Source: an uncultured Bacteroidales bacterium (GTDB lineage: Bacteria > Bacteroidota > Bacteroidia > Bacteroidales > Bacteroidaceae). Taken from it: a DNA stretch of 64,000 nucleotides. The position numbers and the translations under genes are program-made. Within the stretch, counting starts at the first letter, position 1; the number at the start of each line of letters is the position of its first letter. The stretch spans positions 62,001-126,000 of the forward strand of contig CADCDP010000005.1 in NCBI GenBank assembly GCA_902800305.1, written 5' to 3'. The notes under the pieces were generated by a model. That model did no database searches and was not told where the DNA came from. It was given only the letters and a program-made list of their open reading frames with translations. Shown here piece by piece: positions 56,901 to 64,000 of the stretch.

Positions 56901-57277
56901 TTGGCCCTACCGAACCCGCCGCTGCCCTCTACTACAACGATGCCAAGCCCGACAAAATTTTCTATGCCGGCCTTTGCTATCGTAAACTGGGACAGGAGGA
57001 CAAGGCACGGAGCCTCTTCCACCGCCTCATCTCTTACGGCAAGCAACACCTCTTCGACCACGTCACTATGGACTACTTCGCCGTTTCCCTGCCCGACCTT
57101 CTCGTGTGGAACGGCGACCTCGACCTCCAAAACCGCATCCACTGCCACTACATGCTCGCCCTCGGCTACCTTGGCATGGGCGACCGTGAGAAAGCTGAGC
57201 ACCATCTGGCCGAAGTGCAACGCCTCGACATTAACCATCTCGGAGCAGCCTCACTACGCACCTTCATGGCGATGTAG
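53981..57277 (+). CDS. DUF5107 domain protein with TPR repeats
   Basis: A 1098-aa cytoplasmic-looking protein without signal peptide. Start MVSVKAWKEQVVIPTYEPG at 53981; a longer in-frame reading into the transporter gene is rejected. Residues ~1-390 match the DUF5107 beta-sandwich pattern, related to galactose mutarotase-like folds (NEYIKVMILPELGGRIQMAY, GIEFNWPQHHRPSTY), and ~450-1098 hold many TPR-like helical repeats (ALDYYEEALRRDPNDVRCLN, RFDKAETYLRRAVKIW). Proteins of this layout often lie next to sugar transporters and may act on or sense sugars; no catalytic residue is certain. It is co-transcribed with the MFS gene and followed by a strong hairpin. Confidence 0.85.
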   Translation: MVSVKAWKEQVVIPTYEPGKPEKNPIFLEKRVYQGSSGVVYPYPVIESISNEKVDHTYNAVYLENEYIKVMILPELGGRIQMAYDKIKQRHFVYYNHVIKPALVGLAGPWISGGIEFNWPQHHRPSTYMPVDSKIVENDDGSVTVWVNEMERMFHQKGAAGFTLRPGCAYLEIQGRVSNRTPLPQTFLWWANPAVEVNDDYQSVFPPDVNAVFDHGKRAVSSFPIATGTYYKMDYSAGVDISNYKNIKVPTSYMAVNSKYDFEGGYENDTHGGMLHVASHHFSPGKKQWTWGNGDFGRAWDRNLTDEAPVSEGLPLGITRPGFRPYIELMAGIYTENQPDFTWLMPYEEKQFTQYFMPYRELGIVKQASKDFILNIEEAESGVRIKVLATSKQTVQIKLCNKQGETYYEQTVTLSPEDIFEQTVDVKGTKIADLLLTILSPLSPCSSPLLTWTAEPDDIRPIPDAAEAPLSPLDTKTNDQLYLTGLHLEQYRHATWSALDYYEEALRRDPNDVRCLNQTGLWYLRRGRFDKAETYLRRAVKIWQKRNPNPYDGEALFNLALTLKYQNRPNEAYELFWKSTWNKAWADAGYFEAACISTSEGRYDDALDELNRCLLFNQCHHKARALKATILRKLGRNDEALTLCEESLPLDHFNYGILFEKHLLTQDETILNNMVEMMHDNIYNYHELALDYAQAGLWQETINVLTLPVVVERQTQISPLTFYYIGWAKVCLGKLEEAKACFAEAEQVDSYCCFPNRLEDVLVLNTAITFNPQGAKAPYYLGCLYYDKRQYDMAKTYWEQSEQLDPSFPTVHRNLALLYYNKENDPQRALQEMELAFTLDQSDARIFMELDQLYKKLQRPHAERLQNYEALPHLVAQRDDLILEHATLLNLLGRYEEAKAIIDGHIFHPWEGGEGKVSGQYQMSRVEIAKKNPSAVQLLEECLEFPPSLGEGKLYGAQDNDILYFLGRYEEGTVGPTEPAAALYYNDAKPDKIFYAGLCYRKLGQEDKARSLFHRLISYGKQHLFDHVTMDYFAVSLPDLLVWNGDLDLQNRIHCHYMLALGYLGMGDREKAEHHLAEVQRLDINHLGAASLRTFMAM

Positions 57278-57278
57278 G

Positions 57279-57350
57279 CTCGACACCTCCCAATCGCACC
57301 CGTCGGGTGCGATGTGCCGTACCCGACGGGTGCGATTTAGGGGTATCGAG
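57279..57350. terminator. Strong nested hairpin after DUF5107 gene
   Basis: A 17-bp perfect inverted repeat (57292-57308 with 57321-57337), each arm itself a palindrome (TCGCACCCG T CGGGTGCGA), within an outer CTCGA...TCGAG pair (57279-57350). It separates convergent genes; several folds exclude each other. Confidence 0.8.
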
Positions 57351-57367
57351 GGGACATTAAAGTGTCC

Positions 57368-57739
57368 TCACTTCCAGAACACGAAATAGACTGCCGCAAC
57401 GAGGCAGAGGAAGGCGGCGGCATGGTTCCAGTGGAGATGCTCGCCTTGGAACATGAAGGAAGCGATGACGGTGAAGACGGTGAGGGAGACCACCTCTTGA
57501 ATGACCTTCAGCTGAACAAGCGAATAGGGGCCTCCGTTGCCCACAAAGCCAATCTTGTTGGCTGGCACCTGTAAGGAGTATTCGAAGAAGGCGATGCCCC
57601 ACGAAAAGATAATGACCAACCACAGAGGCCAACTGTTCGAGATGTTCATTTGCTGGAGTTTGAGGTGTCCATACCACGCCAGCGTCATAAAGATGTTGCT
57701 GCCGATAAGCAACAAAATGGTATAAAGTCCGTTTATCAT
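57368..57739 (-). CDS. DUF486 family small membrane protein
   Basis: A 123-aa protein with four membrane segments, start MINGLYTILLLIGSNIFMTL at 57739; the longer frame reads into the TolC gene. The conserved FMTLAWYGHLK, WPLWLVIIFSWGIAFFEY and YSLVQLKVIQEVVSLTVF segments identify the DUF486 (DMT-like) family, whose function is unknown. It begins 22 bases after the TolC-like gene on the same strand, so it may be the last gene of the efflux operon. Confidence 0.88.
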   Translation of the reverse strand: MINGLYTILLLIGSNIFMTLAWYGHLKLQQMNISNSWPLWLVIIFSWGIAFFEYSLQVPANKIGFVGNGGPYSLVQLKVIQEVVSLTVFTVIASFMFQGEHLHWNHAAAFLCLVAAVYFVFWK

Positions 57740-57761
57740 TGTTTGAAAGAATGGTTGTTTT

Positions 57762-59090
57762 TCAGTCGAGCACTCCAGCGGCACGCTGATAGTCGGTCTG
57801 GCTGATGCGTTGCTGTGTGAGGGCTTCGATGAGGGAAGTGTAGGAGGTACGCCAACGGCTCTCGGCATCGAGCAGGTCAGAGAGCGTGGTGGTCTTCACG
57901 CTGTAACGCTGACGGTGGATGCGCAGATTTTCCTCAGCCTGTCGGAGACCCTTTCGAGCAGTCTGCACCATTTCGTCGCTGGTGGTCAGATTGAGTGCTG
58001 CTTGTTGCAGTTCGATGGTCATGCGGTGCTGCTGCTTGTCGAGTTCGAGCTGGGCACGCTCCACATCCATCTTGGCTTTTCGGGTGTTGCGCCATTCCGT
58101 TCCCCAATGGAAAACCGGCACGTTGAGCGCAAGAGCCACTTGCGGCGAACTCTTGTGCAGATTTTGATTGAGGTCCACTTTGTCGCCAGTGAGGGTCGGC
58201 AGCTGTCCCTTCAGTTTCACGTTGGTAAAACCTGAATAGCCAAACTGCAGACCGAGGGTGGGCAGCATTCCTGCACGAGCCAGCTTCACCTGCTGCTGGG
58301 CGGCCTCAACGCGGTATTTGAGCAGGGCAAGTTCAGGTCGTGTGCTGATGCCGGATGCAGACACTGCTGCGGGAGCGGAGGGAGTGGCCGAGGTGTCGGC
58401 AATGCTGAACGTGTCGGCCAGACAGAGCGGCGTGTTTCCATCCGTTCCGATGAGGTCGGCCAACACCCATTGGCAAATCTGTTCGCCGTTGCGGGCTTTC
58501 AGCAACTGTAGCTCCACTTGGCTCTGTTCGTTCTCGACCGTCATCAAGTCGTTTTTGAGCAAGAGGCCATTCTCCACAGAGATTTGGACATCGTTTTTCA
58601 ACTGCTGCATCTGTCGCTGGTAGCTCTCCAGCATCTTCACCCGTTCACTAACCCCCATGAGGGTGTAGTAGGCGCGTGTGACTTCGTAAATCAGTTCGGC
58701 ACGAACTTTCCGCACTTGCTCATGGCTGGCCTGTTCGCCAATGCGAGCCAGACGATGGGCGGCTGTGATTTTGCCTCCCTGATAGATAGGCTGTGTGACG
58801 GTGATTCCAGCCAGCAAGGCACCCCGCATCTGCAATTCGAGGTTCCGGATGGCGATGTCGTTTCGGTAGATGCTGGTGGCAGAAGCATCCACCTGAGGCA
58901 GATTTCGGGCAAAGGCCGTCTTGCGTTCAAGTTCGGCCTGACGAACGGCAATGTCGGCAGAACGCAGGTCTTCGTCGTGGCGCAGTGCCATGTCCCGACA
59001 TTGCTGTAAGGTGAGTGTTTGGGCAGTTGCGCCGCCGCACTCCAAGAAAAGGAGGACAACGGCTGTCGCAATTTTATAGATAATCTTCAT
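57762..59090 (-). CDS. TolC-family outer-membrane efflux protein
   Basis: A 442-aa exported protein (signal peptide MKIIYKIATAVVLLFLECGGATAQ). Two helical hairpin repeats typical of TolC/OprM (LTLQQCRDMALRHDEDLRSA, RISQTDYQRAAG) with internal beta-segments; length is typical. Third gene of an adaptor-RND-TolC operon, starting three bases after the RND stop. It would form the outer-membrane exit duct for the tripartite pump. Confidence 0.93.
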   Translation of the reverse strand: MKIIYKIATAVVLLFLECGGATAQTLTLQQCRDMALRHDEDLRSADIAVRQAELERKTAFARNLPQVDASATSIYRNDIAIRNLELQMRGALLAGITVTQPIYQGGKITAAHRLARIGEQASHEQVRKVRAELIYEVTRAYYTLMGVSERVKMLESYQRQMQQLKNDVQISVENGLLLKNDLMTVENEQSQVELQLLKARNGEQICQWVLADLIGTDGNTPLCLADTFSIADTSATPSAPAAVSASGISTRPELALLKYRVEAAQQQVKLARAGMLPTLGLQFGYSGFTNVKLKGQLPTLTGDKVDLNQNLHKSSPQVALALNVPVFHWGTEWRNTRKAKMDVERAQLELDKQQHRMTIELQQAALNLTTSDEMVQTARKGLRQAEENLRIHRQRYSVKTTTLSDLLDAESRWRTSYTSLIEALTQQRISQTDYQRAAGVLD

Positions 59091-59093
59091 GGT

Positions 59094-62000
59094 CTATTCA
59101 CTTTTTTTACTTACATGGAAAACGGTTGCATAGAGGATGGGGAGGAACACGAGTGTGATGAGTGTACCCATCGTAAGTCCCGACATGATGCAGATGGCCA
59201 TAGAGCCATACATGGGGTCGGGGATGAGCGGTGCCATACCTACAATGGTGGTGAGCGAAGCCATGATGACTGGCAGCGCACGGCTGGAGGTGGCATTGCA
59301 AATGGCATCGTAGGCACTTTGGTGTTCCTCGTTGCGCAAGCGGTTGATTTCGTCGATGAGCACCAGCGCATTCTTAATCATCATGCCCATGAGTCCCATC
59401 ATGCCGAGAATGGCAATGAAGGTGAAGGGTTGTCCCGACAGGAGCAAGGCGGGCGAGATGCCGCATATAATGAAGGGGACACAGGCAAAGATGATGCCGA
59501 CGGCGCGCCAATCGTTGAAGAGCAGCAGGAGTATCACGACGATGAAGGCAAAGGCAATGGGGAAGAGTCCCATCAGGGAGGCGGTGGATTCTGCCGACCC
59601 TGCACTGTCACCCTGCCAGCGCATCGTGTAGCCCACAGGCACTTCGATGGCGTTGATGGCATCGCGGATGGAAGCCTCCGCACTCTTTCCTGTGGCTGAA
59701 GGCTCCAAGGTGTTGATGTCGCACTCGGCCTGAATGGTGCGCTGACCGTCGCAGCGGAAAATGTAGTCTTCCTCCCAATCTATATGGATGCCGTCGGTCA
59801 CGGTGCTCAGAGGGGTGCTATTGTACATCTTGGCCTGCACATCACTCTTGCTCTTGGTGCCTGTGACCAAACCTGTCAAGTCTTCTCCATGCAGGTTCAG
59901 ATTCAGCTTAGCCCAGACGGGGATGTCGTCCAACGTCTGAATCTTCGAGCCATCTTCGTTGCGCACCTGCATTTGGATGATGATGCTCTTATCGTGGTCT
60001 TGGATGACTCCCACAGGCAGACCGTCGGTGGCTGCCAACAGCGAGGAACCGATGTCTTGACGGTTCACTCCGCTACGCACGGCATTCTGCTGCACGTAGT
60101 CGGCCACCAACGCCTTGCCCTTTGGCCGCCAATTGGATTGCACGCTGTAGGGGTCAATCATCGGGCTTTTACGCATGATGGCTTGGGCCTCGTCGCACAA
60201 ACGGCGCAGCACCACGGGGTCAGGCCCTTGGAACTCCACCTCGACCAAGTGGGAGGTAGAAATGGACAGATTGTAGGTGCGGAACCGAATGTAAGCATCG
60301 GGATAACGTTGGCGCAACTTCGGACGCATATCGTTCATTACCTCTTTTACGGTCTTGAAGTCGGCACAATTGACAATCAATTCGCCATAACGCTCGCCGC
60401 CGTTGTTCATGGGGCGTACCAAGCTATATCGTGTCGGAGTGGAGCCCATAGCGGCTGCTACTCGCTCCACACGCTCGTCGGCCAGCAACTCCTTCGACAT
60501 CTGCTTCAAGTCACGCTGCACACGGTCGGGGGAACTTTGGTCGGGCAAGTAATATTCCACAACAAACTGGTTGTAGTCGAAGTCGGGGAAGAACACTTGC
60601 TTCACACGGGTGAAGCCGTAGAGACAGAGTGCCAATGCTGCCACCGCAAAGATGATGGTGGCCATCTTGTGGTTAATCAACACACCTATCAATCGGCGCA
60701 CCAATCGCCGCAAAGCGTTCTCCTGGGCAGGCTGTCCGTCGCCACCCGTCTCTTTCTTTGTAGGACGCAGAGGCATCCATGCTGCCACCGTGGCGGGCAC
60801 TTGGGCGATGGCAAAAAGCCACGATGCCAAGAGCGAAACACAGAGCACCAAGAAGAGGTCGCGGCAATACTCACCTCCCGTGGTCGGCGAAAGGAAGGTG
60901 GGCAAGAAGGTTAATACGGCTATCACCGTGGCTCCCAACATCGGCACAGCGGTATTGCCACCGATGCGATAGAGGTAAGTCTTGGGGCCGACACTCCGTT
61001 TTCGGTCTTCCAGGATGCCGTCGAGAATCACAATGGCATTATCGACCAGCATACCCATCGCCACGATGAAGGCACCCAGCGAAATACGCTGCAAGGTGCT
61101 GTCCATCAGCAAGAGGACAGGGAATGTGATGGCGATGCTCAACACCAGTCCCAGACCGATGATGAAGCCGCCACGCAAGCCATAGATGAACATGAGGATG
61201 ACAATCACTATCACCACCGACTCCAAGAGATTGAGCATGAATCCGCTGATGGCCGCATTCACTTGGTCGGGCTGGAAGAATATCTTTTCGGTGTTGAATC
61301 CCACAGGGACACGCTGCATCACCTCAGCCAACTTCTTATCGACATCAGCACCTACATCGGGCACCACCACACCAGCATTCGTGGTGAGACAAATGCCCAA
61401 TGCCGGCTTTCCGTTCACGAAAAAGCCGCCTGTCTGAGGCTCCTTGTAAGCCCTCTCCACAGTGGCGATATCACCCAAGCGAATTTGCTTTCCACCCGAT
61501 GAAGGAATCAGCACGTTCGCCACATCCTCTTCATCCTGCAACTCGTCGCTCACACGCAGTTGGATGCGCTTCATCACCTCTTCGGGGCTTTCGTCGGAGG
61601 CACGTTCCGTCTCTTCATACTTACCAGCATTCACGGCCATGCCCGAATGTTGCAAAGCGACCATGACCTCCGTGGGGATGACACCATTACGCGCCAACTT
61701 GTCTTTCGAAAGAATCACATTGATGACCTCCGAACGTGTGCCCACGATGTTGATGCGCTTCACGCCTGGAACGGTGAGCAACTCACGCCGCACCAATTTG
61801 GCATACTTCTCCATTTCGCTGTAGGAGTAGCCATCGCTGGTGAAGGCATAGAACAAGCCATAGACATCCAGCATGTCGTCTATCACGATGGGCGAATAAC
61901 AGCCCGAAGGCAACTTCATCGTAGCATCGCCAGCCTTACGACGCAGAAGGTCGAAATGCTGTTCCATCTCATACATCTTCACGGTGCTCAGAAACTCCAC

Positions 62001-62285
62001 CGTGATGATGGCTTGACCTGCCTGACAGTCCGACTTGATGTGCTTCACGTCTGGCAATGTGCGCAGTTCGTCCTCCATCAACTGCACCGCCTTCAACTCT
62101 ATCTCATGGGCTGTGGTGCCAGGATAAATCAGCACCACCTGAGCCTGTTTCACGGCCACCGCAGGGTCTTCCAGTTTCGGCATACTCAGGAAACTGAAAG
62201 CACCTATCAGGAGTATGCCCACCACAAAGCTCCAGAAGATGACAGGCCGACCTACAAAGAACTCTGTAAAAGCTTTGATTTTCAT
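59094..62285 (-). CDS. RND-family efflux transporter, inner-membrane permease
   Basis: A 1063-aa permease with twelve membrane helices and two large periplasmic loops. The GMLVDNAIVILDG motif in TM4 carries the proton-relay Asp of the AcrB/HAE family, and NALVLIDEINRLRNEE marks TM10-11. The N-terminus FFVGRPVIFWSFVVGILL is typical. It starts inside the stop of the adaptor gene (ATGA, 62282-62285) and is followed after three bases by TolC, so all three are translationally linked. Substrates (drugs, bile acids or dyes) are unknown. Coupling matters because the adaptor gene is split by an amber codon. Confidence 0.95.
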   Translation of the reverse strand: MKIKAFTEFFVGRPVIFWSFVVGILLIGAFSFLSMPKLEDPAVAVKQAQVVLIYPGTTAHEIELKAVQLMEDELRTLPDVKHIKSDCQAGQAIITVEFLSTVKMYEMEQHFDLLRRKAGDATMKLPSGCYSPIVIDDMLDVYGLFYAFTSDGYSYSEMEKYAKLVRRELLTVPGVKRINIVGTRSEVINVILSKDKLARNGVIPTEVMVALQHSGMAVNAGKYEETERASDESPEEVMKRIQLRVSDELQDEEDVANVLIPSSGGKQIRLGDIATVERAYKEPQTGGFFVNGKPALGICLTTNAGVVVPDVGADVDKKLAEVMQRVPVGFNTEKIFFQPDQVNAAISGFMLNLLESVVIVIVILMFIYGLRGGFIIGLGLVLSIAITFPVLLLMDSTLQRISLGAFIVAMGMLVDNAIVILDGILEDRKRSVGPKTYLYRIGGNTAVPMLGATVIAVLTFLPTFLSPTTGGEYCRDLFLVLCVSLLASWLFAIAQVPATVAAWMPLRPTKKETGGDGQPAQENALRRLVRRLIGVLINHKMATIIFAVAALALCLYGFTRVKQVFFPDFDYNQFVVEYYLPDQSSPDRVQRDLKQMSKELLADERVERVAAAMGSTPTRYSLVRPMNNGGERYGELIVNCADFKTVKEVMNDMRPKLRQRYPDAYIRFRTYNLSISTSHLVEVEFQGPDPVVLRRLCDEAQAIMRKSPMIDPYSVQSNWRPKGKALVADYVQQNAVRSGVNRQDIGSSLLAATDGLPVGVIQDHDKSIIIQMQVRNEDGSKIQTLDDIPVWAKLNLNLHGEDLTGLVTGTKSKSDVQAKMYNSTPLSTVTDGIHIDWEEDYIFRCDGQRTIQAECDINTLEPSATGKSAEASIRDAINAIEVPVGYTMRWQGDSAGSAESTASLMGLFPIAFAFIVVILLLLFNDWRAVGIIFACVPFIICGISPALLLSGQPFTFIAILGMMGLMGMMIKNALVLIDEINRLRNEEHQSAYDAICNATSSRALPVIMASLTTIVGMAPLIPDPMYGSMAICIMSGLTMGTLITLVFLPILYATVFHVSKKSE

Positions 62286-63328
62286 AGCAAGTCTCCTACA
62301 TTACTCGATTCATTCGTCACCACCCGCACTTCTTCACCTTCCTGCAAATAGCTCACACCAGCCTTCACCACTTCGTCGTTCGCCGAAAGGCCATCAAGGA
62401 TGATGAGCCGACCACGGTTATCGACTTTGCCGATGGTCACGGTGCGGCGTACTGTCTTACCGTCCTTCAGCACCCAGACACACGACTTCCCTTCATGCTC
62501 GAACACGGCATCAGGGGGCAACGTCAAGGCTGCATTCTCGCTGGCACGCACATTGATATAGACATCCACGCTCTGTCCTGGACGAAGCGGCGCATTCACA
62601 CCCAGCTTCACCGTGTAAAGCTGGTTGGCATCAGCCTTATGAAGCACCGAAAGGATGTCAAGCGGATAGCGCTTACCCTCATGGAGGCAGTATGAAGACT
62701 CGTAGCGGCCATAGTCGCGAGCCACATCGTTCGGCACGTTGATTTCCACTTCCCGACGATGGTCATCCACGATGTCGAACACACAAGTGCCCACTCCTAC
62801 CATCTCAGCCTCTTCGAAGTTGACGGATTGGATGAAGCCCTCCACGGGAGCCGTCAATCGTGTGTAACTCAGCTGATTCTCTGCATTGCGTAGCTGGATT
62901 TCCAGCACCTCCAACCGACTCGTTGCTTGCTCATAGTCGTTGGCATTCAACGCATCGTTCTCATAGAGCGGCTTCAGACGAGCCACTTGGTCACGCATCT
63001 ACTTCACCTGCACTTTCGCATTATCTACAGCCAGCTGATAGTCCTTCGTATCGAGCTGTGCCAACAACTGCCCCTTCTGCACATGCTGCCCCTCCTTCAC
63101 ATAGATGTGGGCAATCTGGCCAGCGGCACGGAAGCTGAGGCTCACCGTGGCATTCTCCTTTACTACACCTGAGAAGTTCTTCTGCATGGCTCCTTCGGAA
63201 CTACCTGGACGCACCGTCATCACACTGTGAATGACAGGTTCCGTGTCCTTATCCTTCCCACCTCCACAGGCCGAGAGCACAGTCACGGTGGCAAGGATGA
63301 ACACATAATAAAATGTCTTAACTTTCAT
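62282..63328 (-). pseudogene. RND efflux periplasmic adaptor interrupted by in-frame TAG
   Basis: An HlyD/AcrA-type adaptor, expected length about 348 aa. Part 1 (62999-63328, 109 aa) has a lipoprotein signal (VTVLSACGGG) and the first half of the barrel-sandwich (AGQIAHIYVKEGQHVQKGQL, AQLDTKDYQLAVDNAKVQVK). A TAG at 62999-63001 stops it, and the same frame continues at once with ATG: MRDQVARLKPLYENDALNAN and the rest (238 aa), including the coiled coil, second lipoyl half (LTAPVEGFIQSV) and C-terminal barrel. No base is missing, so a single CAG-to-TAG change would explain it. TAG ends several other genes here, so it is a real stop. The ATG right after it could allow re-initiation of the exported-signal-less half. 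Confidence 0.85.
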
Positions 63329-63357
63329 ACTTTATTATTTATTATAACGAAATTTCT

Positions 63358-63531
63358 GTAAAGTTTAAAGTTTAAGGTTTAAAGGTTAAAGAGATTTTGT
63401 AAAGTTTAAAGTTTATAGTTTAAAGAGGCTGACACGATGTTGGCATACAAGCCGCATGGTCTTTAAACTTTAAACCTTAAACTTTAAACTTTACTTTTAA
63501 CTCTAACCTTTAAACTTTACAAATTTTGCTG
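63358..63531. repeat. Dispersed TTTAAAG-armed repeat, copy 3 (diverged, enlarged)
   Basis: Extended runs of TTTAAAG words around a core that keeps GCCGCATGGTC but differs elsewhere from copies 1 and 2. It lies in the 5' leader of the efflux operon. Confidence 0.82.
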
Positions 63532-63564
63532 CAAAATTACAATAAAAAACCTATACCCAACAAA
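63532..63564 (-). promoter_or_regulatory. Promoter of the RND efflux operon
   Basis: Minus strand TTTG (63561-63564), 21 bases, then TAATTTTG (63532-63539). The transcript would start near 63526 and carry the whole TTTAAAG repeat in its leader. Confidence 0.55.
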
Positions 63565-63675
63565 GTTTCGGGGGAATAACTTGCTCGAAATACCATTTTC
63601 ACGCTCCAAAAGAGAAAAAAGCGACAAAAAGACCTATTTAAGAAGCTTTTTCTTTCTTCATTCCCGATTATGTCG

Positions 63676-63683
63676 TACCTTTG
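63676..63683 (+). promoter_or_regulatory. -7 box for trpB2-like gene
   Basis: TACCTTTG, perfect match, 40 bases before the ATG at 63724. Confidence 0.6.
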
Positions 63684-63723
63684 TGGCAAAATTCAGTCTA
63701 ACAACAACTAAAACCTAACAACA

Positions 63724-64000
63724 ATGAGCACAAAACAAAAACGCTTCATCCTCACAGAGAACGAGATTCCGACACAGTGGTACAACATTCAGGCTGACAT
63801 GGTCAACAAGCCACAGCCTCCCATCCATCCAGCGACGAAGCAGCCGCTGACCGTAGATGACCTCGCCCACATCTTCCCTCGCGAATGTTGTGTGCAGGAA
63901 CTGGACACCGAACATGCCTGGATTGACATTCCAGAGGAAGTGTTGGACAAGTATAAATACTACCGCAGTACACCACTGGTGCGTGCCTACGGACTGGAAG
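63724..64000 (+). CDS. Tryptophan synthase beta chain, TrpB2 type (3' truncated by window edge)
   Basis: The first 92 residues are visible. RFILTENEIPTQWYNIQADM, the PIHPATKQPL segment, DLAHIFPREC, and IPEEVLDKYKYYRSTPLVRA match the N-terminus of TrpB2-type (TrpB-like PLP-dependent) synthases, which differ from ordinary TrpB by exactly this extended start. The PLP lysine lies outside the window. It would condense indole and serine to tryptophan in the cytoplasm. It is divergent from the efflux operon. Confidence 0.88.
   Translation, partial: MSTKQKRFILTENEIPTQWYNIQADMVNKPQPPIHPATKQPLTVDDLAHIFPRECCVQELDTEHAWIDIPEEVLDKYKYYRSTPLVRAYGLE

Larger units (their letters stand above)
63329..63723. other. 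395-base divergent intergenic region
   Basis: No gene. Holds the enlarged TTTAAAG repeat (63358-63531), the efflux operon promoter on the minus strand (63532-63564) and the trpB promoter box on the plus strand (63676-63683). Confidence 0.75.

Noticed and set aside
62999..63001. TAG read as a sense codon by an alternative genetic code
   Set aside because: Other genes here, such as the GH43-like gene, fucP and the beta-helix gene, end in TAG with nothing sensible after it, so TAG is a normal stop.

Overview
The window comes from a Bacteroidota chromosome, most likely a Prevotellaceae-like member of the Bacteroidales. Evidence: many genes have the phylum-specific -7 promoter box TAnnTTTG (usually TACCTTTG) and no clear Shine-Dalgarno; secreted glycosidases end in the short 'xYDLQGRRL...GFYIxxGKK' tail; the ATP synthase genes run beta-epsilon-a-c-b-delta-alpha-gamma; and the thiamine salvage operon is TonB receptor-pnuT-thiamine pyrophosphokinase behind a TPP riboswitch. 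No rRNA, phage, IS transposase or CRISPR array was found.

Layout. 1-3.2 kb: the 3' end of a GH43-like glycosidase, queC, and a GH30 glycosidase. 3.3-6.4 kb: three secreted proteins in tandem (small SKMY-motif protein, beta-helix DUF4353-like protein, dockerin-like/FISUMP-like protein). 6.5-18.5 kb: an L-fucose locus with two GH29 alpha-L-fucosidases (one 1386 aa with triplicated C-terminal modules), an AraC regulator, an aldo/keto reductase, a lactonase-type amidohydrolase, a FucP permease, a zinc alcohol dehydrogenase and a mutarotase. This gene set points to oxidative (non-phosphorylating) fucose breakdown rather than FucI/FucK/FucA. 18.5-21.6 kb: HD-domain nuclease-like protein and M13 peptidase. 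21.6-23.8 kb: an AT-rich island with one orphan gene of unknown function and several repeat structures. 23.8-27.5 kb: TPP riboswitch and thiamine operon. 27.7-37.6 kb: a small ORF, GH2 beta-galactosidase, DUF1460 amidase-like protein, EFR1 ferredoxin, a 1-kb-residue surface protein and a lipoprotein. 37.6-40.6 kb: ABC-F ATPase, tRNA-fMet, tRNA-Leu, gamma carbonic anhydrase and a dockerin remnant. 41.2-47.9 kb: full F1Fo ATP synthase operon. 47.9-57.7 kb: PAP2/beta-barrel fusion, GH30 xylanase-like enzyme divergent from a sugar MFS transporter plus DUF5107-TPR protein, and a DUF486 membrane protein. 57.8-63.3 kb: TolC-RND-adaptor efflux operon whose adaptor gene is interrupted by an in-frame amber codon. 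63.7 kb to end: start of a TrpB2-type tryptophan synthase beta chain.

The most distinctive non-genic content is at least five families of short dispersed or tandem repeats: TTTAAAG-armed elements, GTGAAAAATTTGCTACCGCA hairpins, CTAG clusters, CAACYAAA octamer arrays touching two start codons, and G/C-rich palindromes. Some of them supply the 3' ends of genes or sit inside coding sequence.
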